Shown: positions 25,073 through 34,908, counted from the first letter of the stretch. The stretch: 64,000 nucleotides of DNA from Melioribacteraceae bacterium (GCA_019638015.1 JAHBUP010000001.1:682001-746000), one strand, 5' to 3'. A program made the numbers and translations. The notes: generated by a model not told the origin, from the letters alone.

Positions 25073-25960
25073 ATGAGTACAGTTACATTTAAAATATCAA
25101 TTCCAGCTCCTGAAGGATTCATTGGTAATATTTGCATTAATATAAACTGCAAAAAATATTTTAAAGTGAGTGCCTCAGATATAAAGGATGAAATGTTTTG
25201 TCCATATTGTGGTACCTCAGCCTCAAAAATGGATTTGAGAACAATTGAACAAAACAAGTATATTCGAGAAGCTGCTATGGAAAAAGCAAAAGAAATCGCT
25301 TATAAAGAAATCGATAAAATGTTCGGTAATTTAGCACGAAGCTCGAGTTCAAATAAATATTTTACAGTAAAACATACGCCGATGAACTATCGTGCAAAAA
25401 ATATTAGACCAAGTTATTCTGAAAAATCTGTTGACACTGAATTAAAATGCCCCTGCTGCAATGTTTCGTTTCAAGTTTATGGAATATTTGGCTTTTGTCC
25501 TGGTTGCCGAATTGAAAATATGATTATTTACGATACTAATATTCAGATAATAAAAAAAGAGTATGAGAATAGTGATAATAAAGAAAGAGCGTTACGACAC
25601 GCATATTCTGACCTAGTTTCAACCTTTGAAAGATTTTGTCAAAATAAATCCGAATCTATTAAAGAATTGAAACCTAGTTTTCAAGAATTATTTGAAGCGA
25701 GGAAATTTTTCAAAGCTCATTTTACCATTGATATATTCTCAGATTTATTAGAACCAGAATTACTTTCTCTAAGGCGAGTTTTTCAAAAGAGACATACTTA
25801 TGTTCACTCGGACGGTAGCATAAATGAAAAATATGTTAAAAAAATTCCAGAAGATAATAAATTACTTGGAACTAAAGCTGTTCTAACTTTTGAAGAATTT
25901 TGGGAAGCTGCATTATTATTGCGTAAAGTTATTGATAAATTAATTATCATAAAACTGTAA
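25073..25960 (+). CDS. Zinc-ribbon protein with HEPN-like C-terminal domain (cassette gene)
   Basis: 295 residues. A first zinc ribbon is partly preserved (CININCKKYF ... FCPYCGTSASKMD) and a second is near residues 124-140 (CPCCNVSF ... FCPGCRIEN). The helical C-terminus (about 160-295) contains FQKRHTYVHSDG, an Arg-x4-His motif as in HEPN ribonucleases, inside the helical context usual for that fold. HEPN proteins often cut RNA in defence or toxin systems. The gene starts 7 nt after the cassette core, so the leader is extremely short. HEPN assignment is by motif and fold pattern only. Confidence 0.6.
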   Translation: MSTVTFKISIPAPEGFIGNICININCKKYFKVSASDIKDEMFCPYCGTSASKMDLRTIEQNKYIREAAMEKAKEIAYKEIDKMFGNLARSSSSNKYFTVKHTPMNYRAKNIRPSYSEKSVDTELKCPCCNVSFQVYGIFGFCPGCRIENMIIYDTNIQIIKKEYENSDNKERALRHAYSDLVSTFERFCQNKSESIKELKPSFQELFEARKFFKAHFTIDIFSDLLEPELLSLRRVFQKRHTYVHSDGSINEKYVKKIPEDNKLLGTKAVLTFEEFWEAALLLRKVIDKLIIIKL

Positions 25961-25965
25961 GCGCC

Positions 25966-26153
25966 TTATAACAAGCCAATCAACCGGACGCCGTATTTCA
26001 TTGCGGCATTTGTGTAACTATAATGTTGTGTTTTCAAAACTAAGTTGCTTTTTGAATATGGTGAACAAAATAAATTTATAAATAATTATTGGCAAGGTTT
26101 TTCAAAGCTGCATTCTAGTGTTGGGCGGCGGCTTAAAAACAAACCTGTTAGGT
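25966..26153 (+). repeat. attC site, subtype 1 (188 nt)
   Basis: GCCTTATAAC (25963-25972) then AAGCCAATCAACCGGACGCC. The right arm is GTTGGGCGGCGGCTTAAAAACAAACCT with core GTTAGGT (26147-26153). GCCTTATAAC is complementary to GCTATAAGGC at the start of the same cassette (25060) at nine of ten positions. This is one of the clearest attC sites in the window. Confidence 0.85.
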
Positions 26154-26166
26154 AGTATACAAATTT

Positions 26167-28122
26167 ATGGGTGAATTTAACAAATCATTGTTGAAAGGAG
26201 AAATTCCATATCCTACTCAAAGAAAATTTAATCTTAAGGATTGGGATAATTCTTTTAACTCTTTTTCACAAAAGGATGAAGATGATGAAAGAATTTATTC
26301 TGCTGGAAAATGGGTTTTTAATAAGTTAGCATTTATTCGTGAACAAATAAAAGATTTAAAATTTAATTCACTACAAAAGGAAGAAGCATTACAATGTTTG
26401 TTTGGTTTTGTTAATAGAGACGTATCAATTTTAACTGAGATGCAAAAAGAAATGAAACCGGAAAATGAAATATTAGCCATTTCATATCTTAACAAAAAAA
26501 TAAAATTTAATGATATTAGTCCAGAGTTATCTGTTGTTGACAAATTTGAAAGCACTGTAGAAGCTGTAAAATATCCATTAATTCAATTATTTCATTCAAA
26601 TGACTTTCCTAATAAAAAATCCAAATCATTATGTGATATTGAGCTATTAAATTCATATAAAAAGATTATCAATTATGGACAGTATTATTTAATAATCGAA
26701 GGAATATGGGGTAAATGTCTTTGGAGAAAGTATTCAATTGAGCCAAAAGAAAAATACGATTTAATAAAAATACCTGTTGATAGAGATACAAAAGTAGAAG
26801 CAATTTCTAAATTCAGATTAGACTCTCTCATTGTTGAATCTGCATTCCAAGCTATAAAAATGTGGAAAAATGATCTTTCGGAAGAATTAAAAAAAACACT
26901 TATAGATATTAATGTTGTAAGAAATATAGTCGGCTCTGGAAAGACTAAACAATATATTCTAAATAAGTATACTTATGATGAAGAATCACCACCAAGTTCA
27001 TTCATAGCGGAACTTCAAGCGCACGAATTATACTTTAATAAACTGCTTAATCTACCCGTGCCCAAAATACCATCAATAACACTAAGGGTATTATTTAAAG
27101 TATGGCATCTTTTCTTTTCGCTAGCTGATATTTTAAAAGATCGTTTGCCACAAGATACTGGTGTTTTTAAGATCAGTAAATTAAAAATGTTTTCAACACA
27201 AATAAAAAAAAATGATTTAGTAAACCTTATATCAAAATCTATTTCTGTTAATTCTTCTGACTCCAAAAAAATAATTGAAATATTTACTTATAATGGTAAC
27301 AATGAAGATGAATTATGGACTAAACCCTTCGTTGAATATAAAGAAAGATTGTATTTTATTTATGGAACTTTACTTATGCCGAATTTGCTTCGTTCACTTG
27401 AGAGCTGGATAAAATGTGGAGGGTTCGATCTTTCGGAACGTGGGGACTTATTTGAGAATTATGTTCGTATCGAAATTTCTGATTCATTAAAAAACTCTAA
27501 GATTATTAAAGATGCTGGTGTTTTCCCAAATTCGATAACTATTCCTGGTGATGGGAAGAATGAAGAAATCGATTTAGTATTTTGGATGAAGAACAAATTC
27601 ATAATTGGAGAACTGAAATGTGTTTTATTTCCTACTTCTCCATTAGAAGATTACAGATATAACGATAGACTCCTTGAAGCTTCTATTCAGATTCAAAGAA
27701 AGCAAAAAGCAGTTGAAAAACATAAAAAAGAATTCTTGGATCAATTATCACTCACTGAAATAATTGATGAAACTAAAATTGAAATCGTTCCAATTATTCT
27801 TACAAATCTTCAACTTGGAAGCGGTAAAATAATTGACTCGATTCCGGTAACCGACTTACTGCTATTGAATAAATATTTAAGTGATGGAGAGATGTCTCTA
27901 TTTGTTGAAAGATCAATGCATTCTGATGATAAAGTAAATACGATTCACAAATTTTACGAGGATGAACAGCAAGCAATTGATAATTTTGATAATTTTGTCA
28001 AAAATCCTCCGCTTTTGTTACTCTATGGCTCTTTTCTAAAGAAAAACATAAATCAATTCCTAATTGGTAATGATGAAGATAAACCTTATGTAGAAGAATT
28101 TCTTGAAGTTGTAATTGAGTAA
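26167..28122 (+). CDS. Large protein with PD-(D/E)XK-like nuclease domain (cassette gene)
   Basis: 651 residues, cytoplasmic. The C-terminal third has NEEIDLVFWMKNKFIIGELKC (near residues 465-485), the D...ExK spacing of PD-(D/E)XK nucleases, followed by a helix rich in Gln/Lys (ASIQIQRKQKAVEKHKKEF) as in restriction-type folds. The N-terminal two thirds are helical and not recognised. A nuclease or defence role is plausible but inferred. It fills a 2.2-kb cassette; its core GTTAGGTAG is perfectly complementary to CTACCTAAC after its stop. Confidence 0.55.
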   Translation: MGEFNKSLLKGEIPYPTQRKFNLKDWDNSFNSFSQKDEDDERIYSAGKWVFNKLAFIREQIKDLKFNSLQKEEALQCLFGFVNRDVSILTEMQKEMKPENEILAISYLNKKIKFNDISPELSVVDKFESTVEAVKYPLIQLFHSNDFPNKKSKSLCDIELLNSYKKIINYGQYYLIIEGIWGKCLWRKYSIEPKEKYDLIKIPVDRDTKVEAISKFRLDSLIVESAFQAIKMWKNDLSEELKKTLIDINVVRNIVGSGKTKQYILNKYTYDEESPPSSFIAELQAHELYFNKLLNLPVPKIPSITLRVLFKVWHLFFSLADILKDRLPQDTGVFKISKLKMFSTQIKKNDLVNLISKSISVNSSDSKKIIEIFTYNGNNEDELWTKPFVEYKERLYFIYGTLLMPNLLRSLESWIKCGGFDLSERGDLFENYVRIEISDSLKNSKIIKDAGVFPNSITIPGDGKNEEIDLVFWMKNKFIIGELKCVLFPTSPLEDYRYNDRLLEASIQIQRKQKAVEKHKKEFLDQLSLTEIIDETKIEIVPIILTNLQLGSGKIIDSIPVTDLLLLNKYLSDGEMSLFVERSMHSDDKVNTIHKFYEDEQQAIDNFDNFVKNPPLLLLYGSFLKKNINQFLIGNDEDKPYVEEFLEVVIE

Positions 28123-28130
28123 GTATTACT

Positions 28131-28316
28131 ACCTAACTCGTGGTTCAAAGCGACAGCGTTTTCGTAGTCGGCCTTTTATAAATTTTAGTTTTAGTCGTTC
28201 CATTTCGGCAGTTTTGTTCAAGGTAGTTTGCTATGAAAATTTTTTCTAATTAAAATATTGTTTAATTTTTTCGGCAATGTAGTTATGGCTGCGCCTTAGC
28301 AACCACGCCATAATAT
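28131..28316 (+). repeat. attC site (about 186 nt)
   Basis: Left core ACCTAAC (28131-28137), within CTACCTAAC, which is a perfect complement of GTTAGGTAG at 26147-26155. The right arm is TTATGGCTGCGCCTTAGCAACCACGCC with a degenerate core near 28308-28316 (ATAATATGCC). It is shorter in homology to subtype 1 but of the same length and design. Confidence 0.75.
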
Positions 28317-28338
28317 GCCAGATCAAGTGAGATGAGAA

Positions 28339-29538
28339 ATGATTGATTTATTAGGAATGATCGGTTCGCTTCCAAAAGAAAGTGATTTCAAAAAGAGAAT
28401 GCGTTTGCATCAAGGTTGGTGGCGTGCTTTTGTGCTTGGTGAAAATGAAGGTAAGCATCCAATAAAAGATGATGAAAATATTTGCAATACTCTTTTAAAT
28501 GGGGAACAAACAGAGAATAATTTCATTTCTAACTTAGTGAAAAATGTTGTAAGAGAGGTTCTGAAAGGAAGAAATGGTGGAAGTGCCGGAATGGTTGACA
28601 AAAAACGTTTATTTAACAACCTACTTTCAAGTCAGCCACTTTGTTTTAATTTCTTTGCACCATTGTATGTTGATAAGAAACTTGCATTAAACTTTCTTCG
28701 GAAATATTATCCAGAAATCACATCAGTTAATGAAGTTTATTTTGAACATGCAAACTCTAAAAACAAATATGATAATTCAGCATTTGATATTGCATTTGAT
28801 GTTAATGATGGAAGTAAAAAAGGAATTATTGGGTTTGAATGTAAGTATACTGATTCGTTTTCGCCAAATCAGCATAGAAAAACAGCATATGAAGAAATTT
28901 ATCAACAATCTAATATTTGGGCTAAACCCTATGAAGAATTAACCAGTTCTAAATTCAATCAACTGTTTCGCAATCAATTAATAGCGGAAAGCTTTAAGCA
29001 AGATAAACAATATGACTTTGGTTATTTGGCTCTATTCTGTCATCATAAAGACGATGAAGCGATAACAATTGCTGAAGAATATAAACTGATGTTAAAAGAA
29101 GAACAGACCCATCTTTTCCAAATTATTACTTATAAAGATTTTTTTGAACAGATAATGAAGCATGATTTGACATGGCAAACGAGGGAATATTATATGTTTC
29201 TGTGGGCTCGATATTGTGGGCTTAAACTTAGTAATTCAGCTTATTCACAACTGAAAGAAAATGAGAAAGGTTATTATAAGGTTTATGATGTGGATGAGGT
29301 GGATTTGCAAAATAAAATAATGGTTGCAACACTTGAAGGTGGCGTAATCTATTCTGCCGAAAATGAAAATGGATTGTTTGTAATTATTGACCAATCCACT
29401 CTTTCAGATTTTCTAAACGATCAAGACAAAAAAGAAAATGGTTGCTTTACTTCCATTTACAAGTTTGTCAATGAAGCTGAGAGAAAATCCTTTATTAGTA
29501 AATATAAACTTAGAATAACAGAAACAGACGGCATATAA
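28339..29538 (+). CDS. PGN_0703-type putative restriction endonuclease (cassette gene)
   Basis: 399 residues. KKRMRLHQGWWRAFVLGENEG near the N-terminus, a central AFDIAFDVNDGSKKGIIGFECKYTDSF (Asp...Glu-x-Lys, PD-(D/E)XK pattern, near residues 150-175) and QSNIWAKPYEEL follow the pattern of the PGN_0703 family of putative restriction enzymes. No methyltransferase partner is in the cassette. Its last codons (ACG GCA TAT AAC...) run into the attC core GCATATAAC, so the stop codon lies inside the recombination site. A ribosome-binding site GAGATGAGAA precedes the ATG. Confidence 0.65.
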   Translation: MIDLLGMIGSLPKESDFKKRMRLHQGWWRAFVLGENEGKHPIKDDENICNTLLNGEQTENNFISNLVKNVVREVLKGRNGGSAGMVDKKRLFNNLLSSQPLCFNFFAPLYVDKKLALNFLRKYYPEITSVNEVYFEHANSKNKYDNSAFDIAFDVNDGSKKGIIGFECKYTDSFSPNQHRKTAYEEIYQQSNIWAKPYEELTSSKFNQLFRNQLIAESFKQDKQYDFGYLALFCHHKDDEAITIAEEYKLMLKEEQTHLFQIITYKDFFEQIMKHDLTWQTREYYMFLWARYCGLKLSNSAYSQLKENEKGYYKVYDVDEVDLQNKIMVATLEGGVIYSAENENGLFVIIDQSTLSDFLNDQDKKENGCFTSIYKFVNEAERKSFISKYKLRITETDGI

Positions 29539-29776
29539 CATCTTTAATAAATAAAATGTCATGAGGATAAAATAATTATTAACGGATCCGTAAAGACGAA
29601 TTATGTTAAGTATTAACAATAAAAAAATGATGTTAAATAAAAAAATAATCGGTAAGTGTTGTCCATGAGACCGAAGTCAGATAATTGTGATAATAAATCC
29701 CAATGGTAAACTGTTTTTACTTGCTTGTCCCGTGCATTATGAGGGGACTTCTTTTATATGGAAAACGGCGTTATAC
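29533..29776 (+). repeat. attC site, subtype 2 (244 nt)
   Basis: Left core ATATAAC (29533-29539) and right core GTTATAC (29770-29776). The right core extends to GTTATACTTAC, the exact complement of GTAAGTATAAC at 33985-33995. The body is closely similar to the site at 34903: both contain GATCCGTAAAGACGAATTATG, then GTAAGTGTTGTCC.TGAGACC, GAAGTCAG, GATAATAAATCCCAA and CTGTTTTTACTTG. Confidence 0.75.
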
Positions 29777-29928
29777 TTACTTAGTAATTCATATGCTAAA
29801 GAATAATCTTTTATATAAACCTGACGAATATGTTTTTGTAGATCATGCAGCGAGTATATGAGTAAAACATTTAATTATTTTTAGAATTATAATACTACTT
29901 TTTAAATTGAAGAATTGAGGGACAGTAA

Positions 29929-31530
29929 ATGAAATTTGTAATATTCTCCCTGGTGTTTTTTTTGTTTTATCTGCAACCATCTTTAAATTATTTAGCTCAA
30001 ACTGAGATAGACTCTAGCATACAATTCACGCGACTTAATATTAATAATATCTCAACTGTATTTGGTAATAATGGATTATCCGATTATAATTATGATAATA
30101 TAAAAGGTTTTCGTTATCCCAAAGAATTTTCAAATTGTGGATTCTGGTGGACAGGTTTTCTATTAAGTGGAAAAGTTGAAAATGAGATCAGGGTAAGCGG
30201 AACGACTTATTATTCAAGTTTAATGCCTTACGGTAACGGAATGATTTATCGTGTTAGAAAAGATTATAGAAATGGAAATTTTTCCTCGGAAATTTCAGAT
30301 GGCGAGGGAACAGAAGATGAAATAAGAGTGAAATATGAGGATGACTGGAATAATTGGCCAGCAAATGAGGGCGCTCCTTATCAAGATATTAATAAAAACG
30401 GAATCTACGAACCGGACATAGATATTCCTGGTGTCCCTGGCGCCGACCAGACAATCTGGTTAAAAACAACAGATAATTTAGGGAGCGAAGTCATAAATGA
30501 ATTTGGTTCTAAACCGCTTGGTATTGAAATCGAATTTACTTATTGGGCATATAATAAAAATACTCCATTAAACAATACCATATTTAGAAGATATAAAGTT
30601 ATTAACAAATCTGTTTCTCCAATAGAAGAACTTTATTATTCTATATTTTCAGATCCGGATATAGGGGATGCTGGAGATGATTATGTAGGGTGTGATACTT
30701 TACTAAACTTAGCTTTTGCTTATAATGCAAGCAATTTTGATGCTATTTATAAAGAGATGCCTCCCACATTTGGAATATCATTAATCAAAGGGCCATATAA
30801 TGATAGTACAAAGAAGGGTTTGTCATCATTTAATTTTATAATTAATTCGGACCCTAATTATGGTTTTCCAGAAAAAAATTCTTATGAGAATGGTGCATTA
30901 AGATTTTATAATCTTTCTAGAGGTATTAGAGCAGATGGTTTGCAATATCAAATACCGGAAAGATTTGGCGGGGGTGAAACCACCTTTCCTTTTTCAGGTG
31001 ATCCTATTAGAAGAGAAGGATGGATAGAGGGTAAAGAATTCCCGCCTGGAAATAGAAATTTTGGTTTATCAACAGGTCCACTTAATCTTTTACCTAATGA
31101 ATTTCATGAGATTGTATTTGCTCAAATTGCAGCTGGCGGCATTAATGGGATTAATAGATTACAATCATTAGATTCTTTGAAGATTTACACATTAAAAGTA
31201 AAAGAATTTTATACAACCTCTTTTGATACACTTACTCATTTTGGATCTAATGATGATAAGATCGAAAATGATTTTATTCTTTATCAAAATTATCCCAATC
31301 CATTTAATTCCTCAACAGTAATTAACTATAGTTTATCAGAATCAGCCAATGTTCAAATAAATATATTCGATCTTTTAGGAAGAAAAGTGGTAACACTAGT
31401 TGATGATTATAAAAATGCAGGGATACATTCATTAATGTTGAATGAAAATCATTATCCATCAGGGGTTTACTTTTATACTTTGACATTCAAGAATAAAATA
31501 CTATATAAAAAAATGATGTTACTAAAATAA
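29929..31530 (+). CDS. T9SS-secreted surface protein (cassette gene 1 of 2)
   Basis: 533 residues with a signal peptide (FVIFSLVFFLFYLQPSLNYLAQ), a long beta-rich region with acidic calcium-site-like stretches (DINKNGIYEPDIDIPGVPGADQ), and a C-terminal type IX sorting domain (LYQNYPNPFNSSTVINYSL ... GVYFYTLTFKNK ... KKMMLLK). A good ribosome-binding site GAGGG precedes the ATG. It and the next gene lie within one unusually large cassette (29771-34167). Similar secreted proteins are common in Ignavibacteria-like genomes; function unknown. Confidence 0.75.
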   Translation: MKFVIFSLVFFLFYLQPSLNYLAQTEIDSSIQFTRLNINNISTVFGNNGLSDYNYDNIKGFRYPKEFSNCGFWWTGFLLSGKVENEIRVSGTTYYSSLMPYGNGMIYRVRKDYRNGNFSSEISDGEGTEDEIRVKYEDDWNNWPANEGAPYQDINKNGIYEPDIDIPGVPGADQTIWLKTTDNLGSEVINEFGSKPLGIEIEFTYWAYNKNTPLNNTIFRRYKVINKSVSPIEELYYSIFSDPDIGDAGDDYVGCDTLLNLAFAYNASNFDAIYKEMPPTFGISLIKGPYNDSTKKGLSSFNFIINSDPNYGFPEKNSYENGALRFYNLSRGIRADGLQYQIPERFGGGETTFPFSGDPIRREGWIEGKEFPPGNRNFGLSTGPLNLLPNEFHEIVFAQIAAGGINGINRLQSLDSLKIYTLKVKEFYTTSFDTLTHFGSNDDKIENDFILYQNYPNPFNSSTVINYSLSESANVQINIFDLLGRKVVTLVDDYKNAGIHSLMLNENHYPSGVYFYTLTFKNKILYKKMMLLK

Positions 31531-31583
31531 TAATATGATTGTATAAAAGACATTAACATATATTATTAAAAAAGGGGAAGCAT

Positions 31584-33929
31584 ATGAAAAAGTTATTTTT
31601 TATATCATTATTTCATTTATTTATTATTCAACAAATATTTCCACAAACAATTCAGAATAACCTCGCTTGTCAGCCAGAAATATATTTTAACATTTTGGAT
31701 GCGAGTGGTGCACACTATGAGATAAATGCAATAAGGTACAATAATGAACCAATATTTGATAAATATTATAGAATAACTGAAAACTATAATTCTGCGAATG
31801 ACTATATTTATGCACCAGCGGGTTTATGGACTGAGCATGTTGGTTTTGATCATGTCATAGATAATAATGCGGGCTGTAGAAATGAAATAGTTGGATATGG
31901 TAGGTATTCAATAAGTATATTAAGAAATGAGAGTGAATCATTTCAGTTTTATTTAAATCTTAGGCATAGTATGGTTTCTTTTCGTGATCTTTTTTTTAAA
32001 ATATATGGTAATAATACACAAAATATTTACTTAGTAGAGTTACGTTATTATCGTTATGAAAATAATGAGTGGGTCCCATACTTTAAAACAATTTATAATA
32101 ATGCAATTGTCAATTACTGGGAAGAAGTTGACGAAACTCAAAATTTAATAAACTTCTTTCCTACTCAAGAAATCATATCAAATAATTTAATTATCCCAAA
32201 TGAAGATTTTAATAATATTCAAGGAAGCTTAACTGTAAATGGTGGCGTTACACTAACAATCCAAAATGGAGCTCAACTTAGATTTGGAAGCGGGTATTCA
32301 TTAATCATAAATGGTACATTAAATGCAAATAACGTGTACTTTACACGTAGTGGATCAACCGGAACTTGGGGCGGTATACAATTTAATTCTGGGGCAAGCG
32401 GAACGCTTTCTTATTGCACAATTCAAAATGCACAAAATGGTGTTTATAGTAACGGATATTTACCAAATATTACAAACAGTACTATTGCAAATAATAATAT
32501 TGGAATTAATTTATATAACACCGGCGTTCAGACAAACAGCATTTCCAATAATTTAATCCAGTATAATACCACCCATGGGATAAATCTTACTAATTCAAGT
32601 CCAAGAAATATATCAGGTAATCAAATATATAATAACGGCCAAGCTGGAATCTATTGTATAAATAGCTCAACACCATACATATACAATAATCAAATTACAG
32701 GGAATAGTGCAGCCGGAATAACTTGTGCATTGTATAGCCCCGCTCGTTTAGGTAGTTATAGCGGGGGAGGAGGTTATAACTTGATAACAGGTAATAATTG
32801 GGGAGTCGGCTGTGGATATGAAAGCCATGCCATTTTAGGGACTACATCTGGGTATGGTTACAATAGTATTCATAGTAACACTAGTCACGAAGTTAAGAGT
32901 GAATATGATAGTAATGTTATGGCTGAAAACAACTGGTGGAATAGAACAACACCCCCATTCTATATTGCCAGTGATTTTTATACTGCCTATGGCGGTACGA
33001 TTGATTATAACCCGGCTTTATCCTACAATCCTCTAGGCGGACTTATGAAAACAACATCAAGTGAGTACAATTATGACATAACAAATGAAGAAAGAGGATT
33101 TTCATTCTTAGATTCTGAATTAAGAGAGGCGCTTAATAATCTTATTAAGGGTCAATATGAAGAAGCAATATTAATTTATAAACGAAGGTATAAAAAAGAA
33201 AATGATATCGGGAAAAAGAAATATATTTTAGGACGATTAGCAGAATGTTACAATTTATCTGAGAAAGAAGGATTTATATTTTTCTTGAATAATGACGTAC
33301 GAATAAACTCGGAAGGTGAATTAATTAGAAAAGATGAACTTTATGCAACATCATTGTTCTTGGAAAATATGTTCTTGATAAATGAAAAAAAATATGCACA
33401 GGCAGTGAATAATTTTGAAGCATTACTAAAAGACTTTCCTGAAAACGGAGCAGTAATAAAATCAGCACTTTATAACCTAGTTTGTCTAAATCACAATCAA
33501 TTAAACGATGTTAGTCGAGGTAAAATCTATATAGATGTATTAAAAACAAAATATCCAAATGACGAACTTACCCTGCAAGCAATGTTGACCATAGGTGAAT
33601 TTGATAAGAACTATTATCCAAAACCCGAGCTTAAAAAAGAAGGGGCTGTAAAAAATGAATTATTAAATTCGTATGAGTTGTTGGGCAATTATCCGAATCC
33701 ATTCAATCCGACGACAACAATAAGCTACATAATACCTGAGTCTGGTATAGTACAGATAAAAATATTTGATATTTTAGGGAAAGAAATAGCAACCCTATAC
33801 GATGGAAATAATTCAGCAGGTAAACATAGTATTGTTTGGGATGCAAATAGTGTAGCAAACGGAATATATTTTTATAGTATAGTATTCAATAACCAGAGAC
33901 TGTTTAAGAAGATGTTGTTGCTGAAATAA
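31584..33929 (+). CDS. T9SS-secreted right-handed beta-helix protein with TPR-like segment (cassette gene 2 of 2)
   Basis: 781 residues: signal peptide; a beta-rich N-terminal domain; a parallel beta-helix (about 210-470) with repeated IxNxxIxxN... turns (NSTIANNNIGINLYNTGVQ, NSISNNLIQYNTTHGINL); a helical TPR-like region (about 505-660, LREALNNLIKGQYEEAILIY...); and a C-terminal sorting domain (NYPNPFNPTTTISYII ... GIYFYSIVFNNQ ... KKMLLLK). Beta-helix proteins of this kind bind or cleave polysaccharides or act as surface scaffolds. AAAGGGG precedes the ATG. It follows the first secreted gene by 53 bp, probably in one transcript. Confidence 0.8.
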   Translation: MKKLFFISLFHLFIIQQIFPQTIQNNLACQPEIYFNILDASGAHYEINAIRYNNEPIFDKYYRITENYNSANDYIYAPAGLWTEHVGFDHVIDNNAGCRNEIVGYGRYSISILRNESESFQFYLNLRHSMVSFRDLFFKIYGNNTQNIYLVELRYYRYENNEWVPYFKTIYNNAIVNYWEEVDETQNLINFFPTQEIISNNLIIPNEDFNNIQGSLTVNGGVTLTIQNGAQLRFGSGYSLIINGTLNANNVYFTRSGSTGTWGGIQFNSGASGTLSYCTIQNAQNGVYSNGYLPNITNSTIANNNIGINLYNTGVQTNSISNNLIQYNTTHGINLTNSSPRNISGNQIYNNGQAGIYCINSSTPYIYNNQITGNSAAGITCALYSPARLGSYSGGGGYNLITGNNWGVGCGYESHAILGTTSGYGYNSIHSNTSHEVKSEYDSNVMAENNWWNRTTPPFYIASDFYTAYGGTIDYNPALSYNPLGGLMKTTSSEYNYDITNEERGFSFLDSELREALNNLIKGQYEEAILIYKRRYKKENDIGKKKYILGRLAECYNLSEKEGFIFFLNNDVRINSEGELIRKDELYATSLFLENMFLINEKKYAQAVNNFEALLKDFPENGAVIKSALYNLVCLNHNQLNDVSRGKIYIDVLKTKYPNDELTLQAMLTIGEFDKNYYPKPELKKEGAVKNELLNSYELLGNYPNPFNPTTTISYIIPESGIVQIKIFDILGKEIATLYDGNNSAGKHSIVWDANSVANGIYFYSIVFNNQRLFKKMLLLK

Positions 33930-33988
33930 TATTCAGTTTATGAAAGCGGGATTATCTTCTGTTTCTGTCTTCATTTTTGAAGGGGTAA

Positions 33989-34173
33989 GTATAACCCGCG
34001 GGTCAACTTGACCGCGTTTTCATTGCAGCAAATGTGTAATTATGAAGTTGTGTTTGTAAAACAAAGTTGCTCATTAATGTAGGTTGTTCTAAGAAACATT
34101 TTTATAAATACAAAAGTAGTTGCAACTATTCGGTATTCCTGTTCTGGGCTGCCGATTAGCAGCATCGTTTTAG
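33989..34173 (+). repeat. attC site, subtype 1 (185 nt)
   Basis: Left core GTATAAC (33989-33995) plus CCGCGGGTCAACTTGACCGCG. The right arm is GTTCTGGGCTGCCGATTAGCAGCATC with core GTTTTAG (34167-34173). GTAAGTATAAC is the exact 11-nt complement of GTTATACTTAC at 29770-29780, tying both ends of the 4.4-kb cassette together. Confidence 0.8.
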
Positions 34174-34185
34174 GTTTTGCATAAT

Positions 34186-34908
34186 ATGGTAAAAAATTAT
34201 TTAATAGCAGTATGTGATATTATGGGCTTTTCTCAACAAGTCGAACGATTTGATTTGATGAGCATTGTAAGCAATTCTATTGAACTACTTAAAAAAACAA
34301 TTCATCATTCCATTTTCAAAGAAGACTTTCCAGATAAATCACCACCCGTCAGTGAAATAAAAAATCAAAATAAAATTGGTTTTGCATGGTTTTCTGATAC
34401 AATTCTACTATATACTTTGGAAGACACTGATGAAAATTGTGCAAAATTAATTGAAACTGTTGGTTGGTTACTTTTTGAAAATATAAATAATCCAAATACT
34501 AGATTAAGAGCAGCCATTTCATATGGCGAAGCATATATCGATAAAACTGAAGATATGTATATAGGCAAAGCAATTTTAAGCGCATTGAAACTAGAGAAAG
34601 ATCAAGATTGGTCTGGTTGTGCATTGACTTATGATGCTGAAAAGAGACTTCCGACTTATTTAAAAGATGGAAATGGATATACATGGTTAACTTATTATGA
34701 TGTTCCACTAAAAAGTTGCGGTAAAGAAAAATTACTTACTGTTAATTGGACTTATGGTTCTCACATTGATTTTATTATAAACTGGACCGCTACAAGAGAA
34801 GAACCTTCTGAGGAAGAGTGCATTAAATATCCAGATATCGTGCGAAAATGGAAAAACACAAAAGAATATCATGATAAAGCCTGTTTTTGGTGTAAAAGAA
34901 AAACCTAA
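34186..34908 (+). CDS. Class III nucleotide-cyclase-like protein (cassette gene)
   Basis: About 240 residues from the ATG at 34186; the frame is open from a TTG nine bases earlier. AVCDIMGFSQQV has the Asp-Ile-x-Gly-Phe metal-site pattern of class III cyclases. WFSDTILLYT supplies a second Asp, and RLRAAISYGEAYIDKTEDMYIGKAILSALKLEKDQDWSGCAL follows the cyclase core (RAAIxxG; GKAI..A..LE). The DNA start is close behind the cassette core and lacks a clear ribosome-binding site. Stand-alone cyclase-like genes of this kind can belong to cyclic-nucleotide defence systems, but no effector gene is adjacent. The catalytic state is unproven. Confidence 0.6.
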   Translation: MVKNYLIAVCDIMGFSQQVERFDLMSIVSNSIELLKKTIHHSIFKEDFPDKSPPVSEIKNQNKIGFAWFSDTILLYTLEDTDENCAKLIETVGWLLFENINNPNTRLRAAISYGEAYIDKTEDMYIGKAILSALKLEKDQDWSGCALTYDAEKRLPTYLKDGNGYTWLTYYDVPLKSCGKEKLLTVNWTYGSHIDFIINWTATREEPSEEECIKYPDIVRKWKNTKEYHDKACFWCKRKT

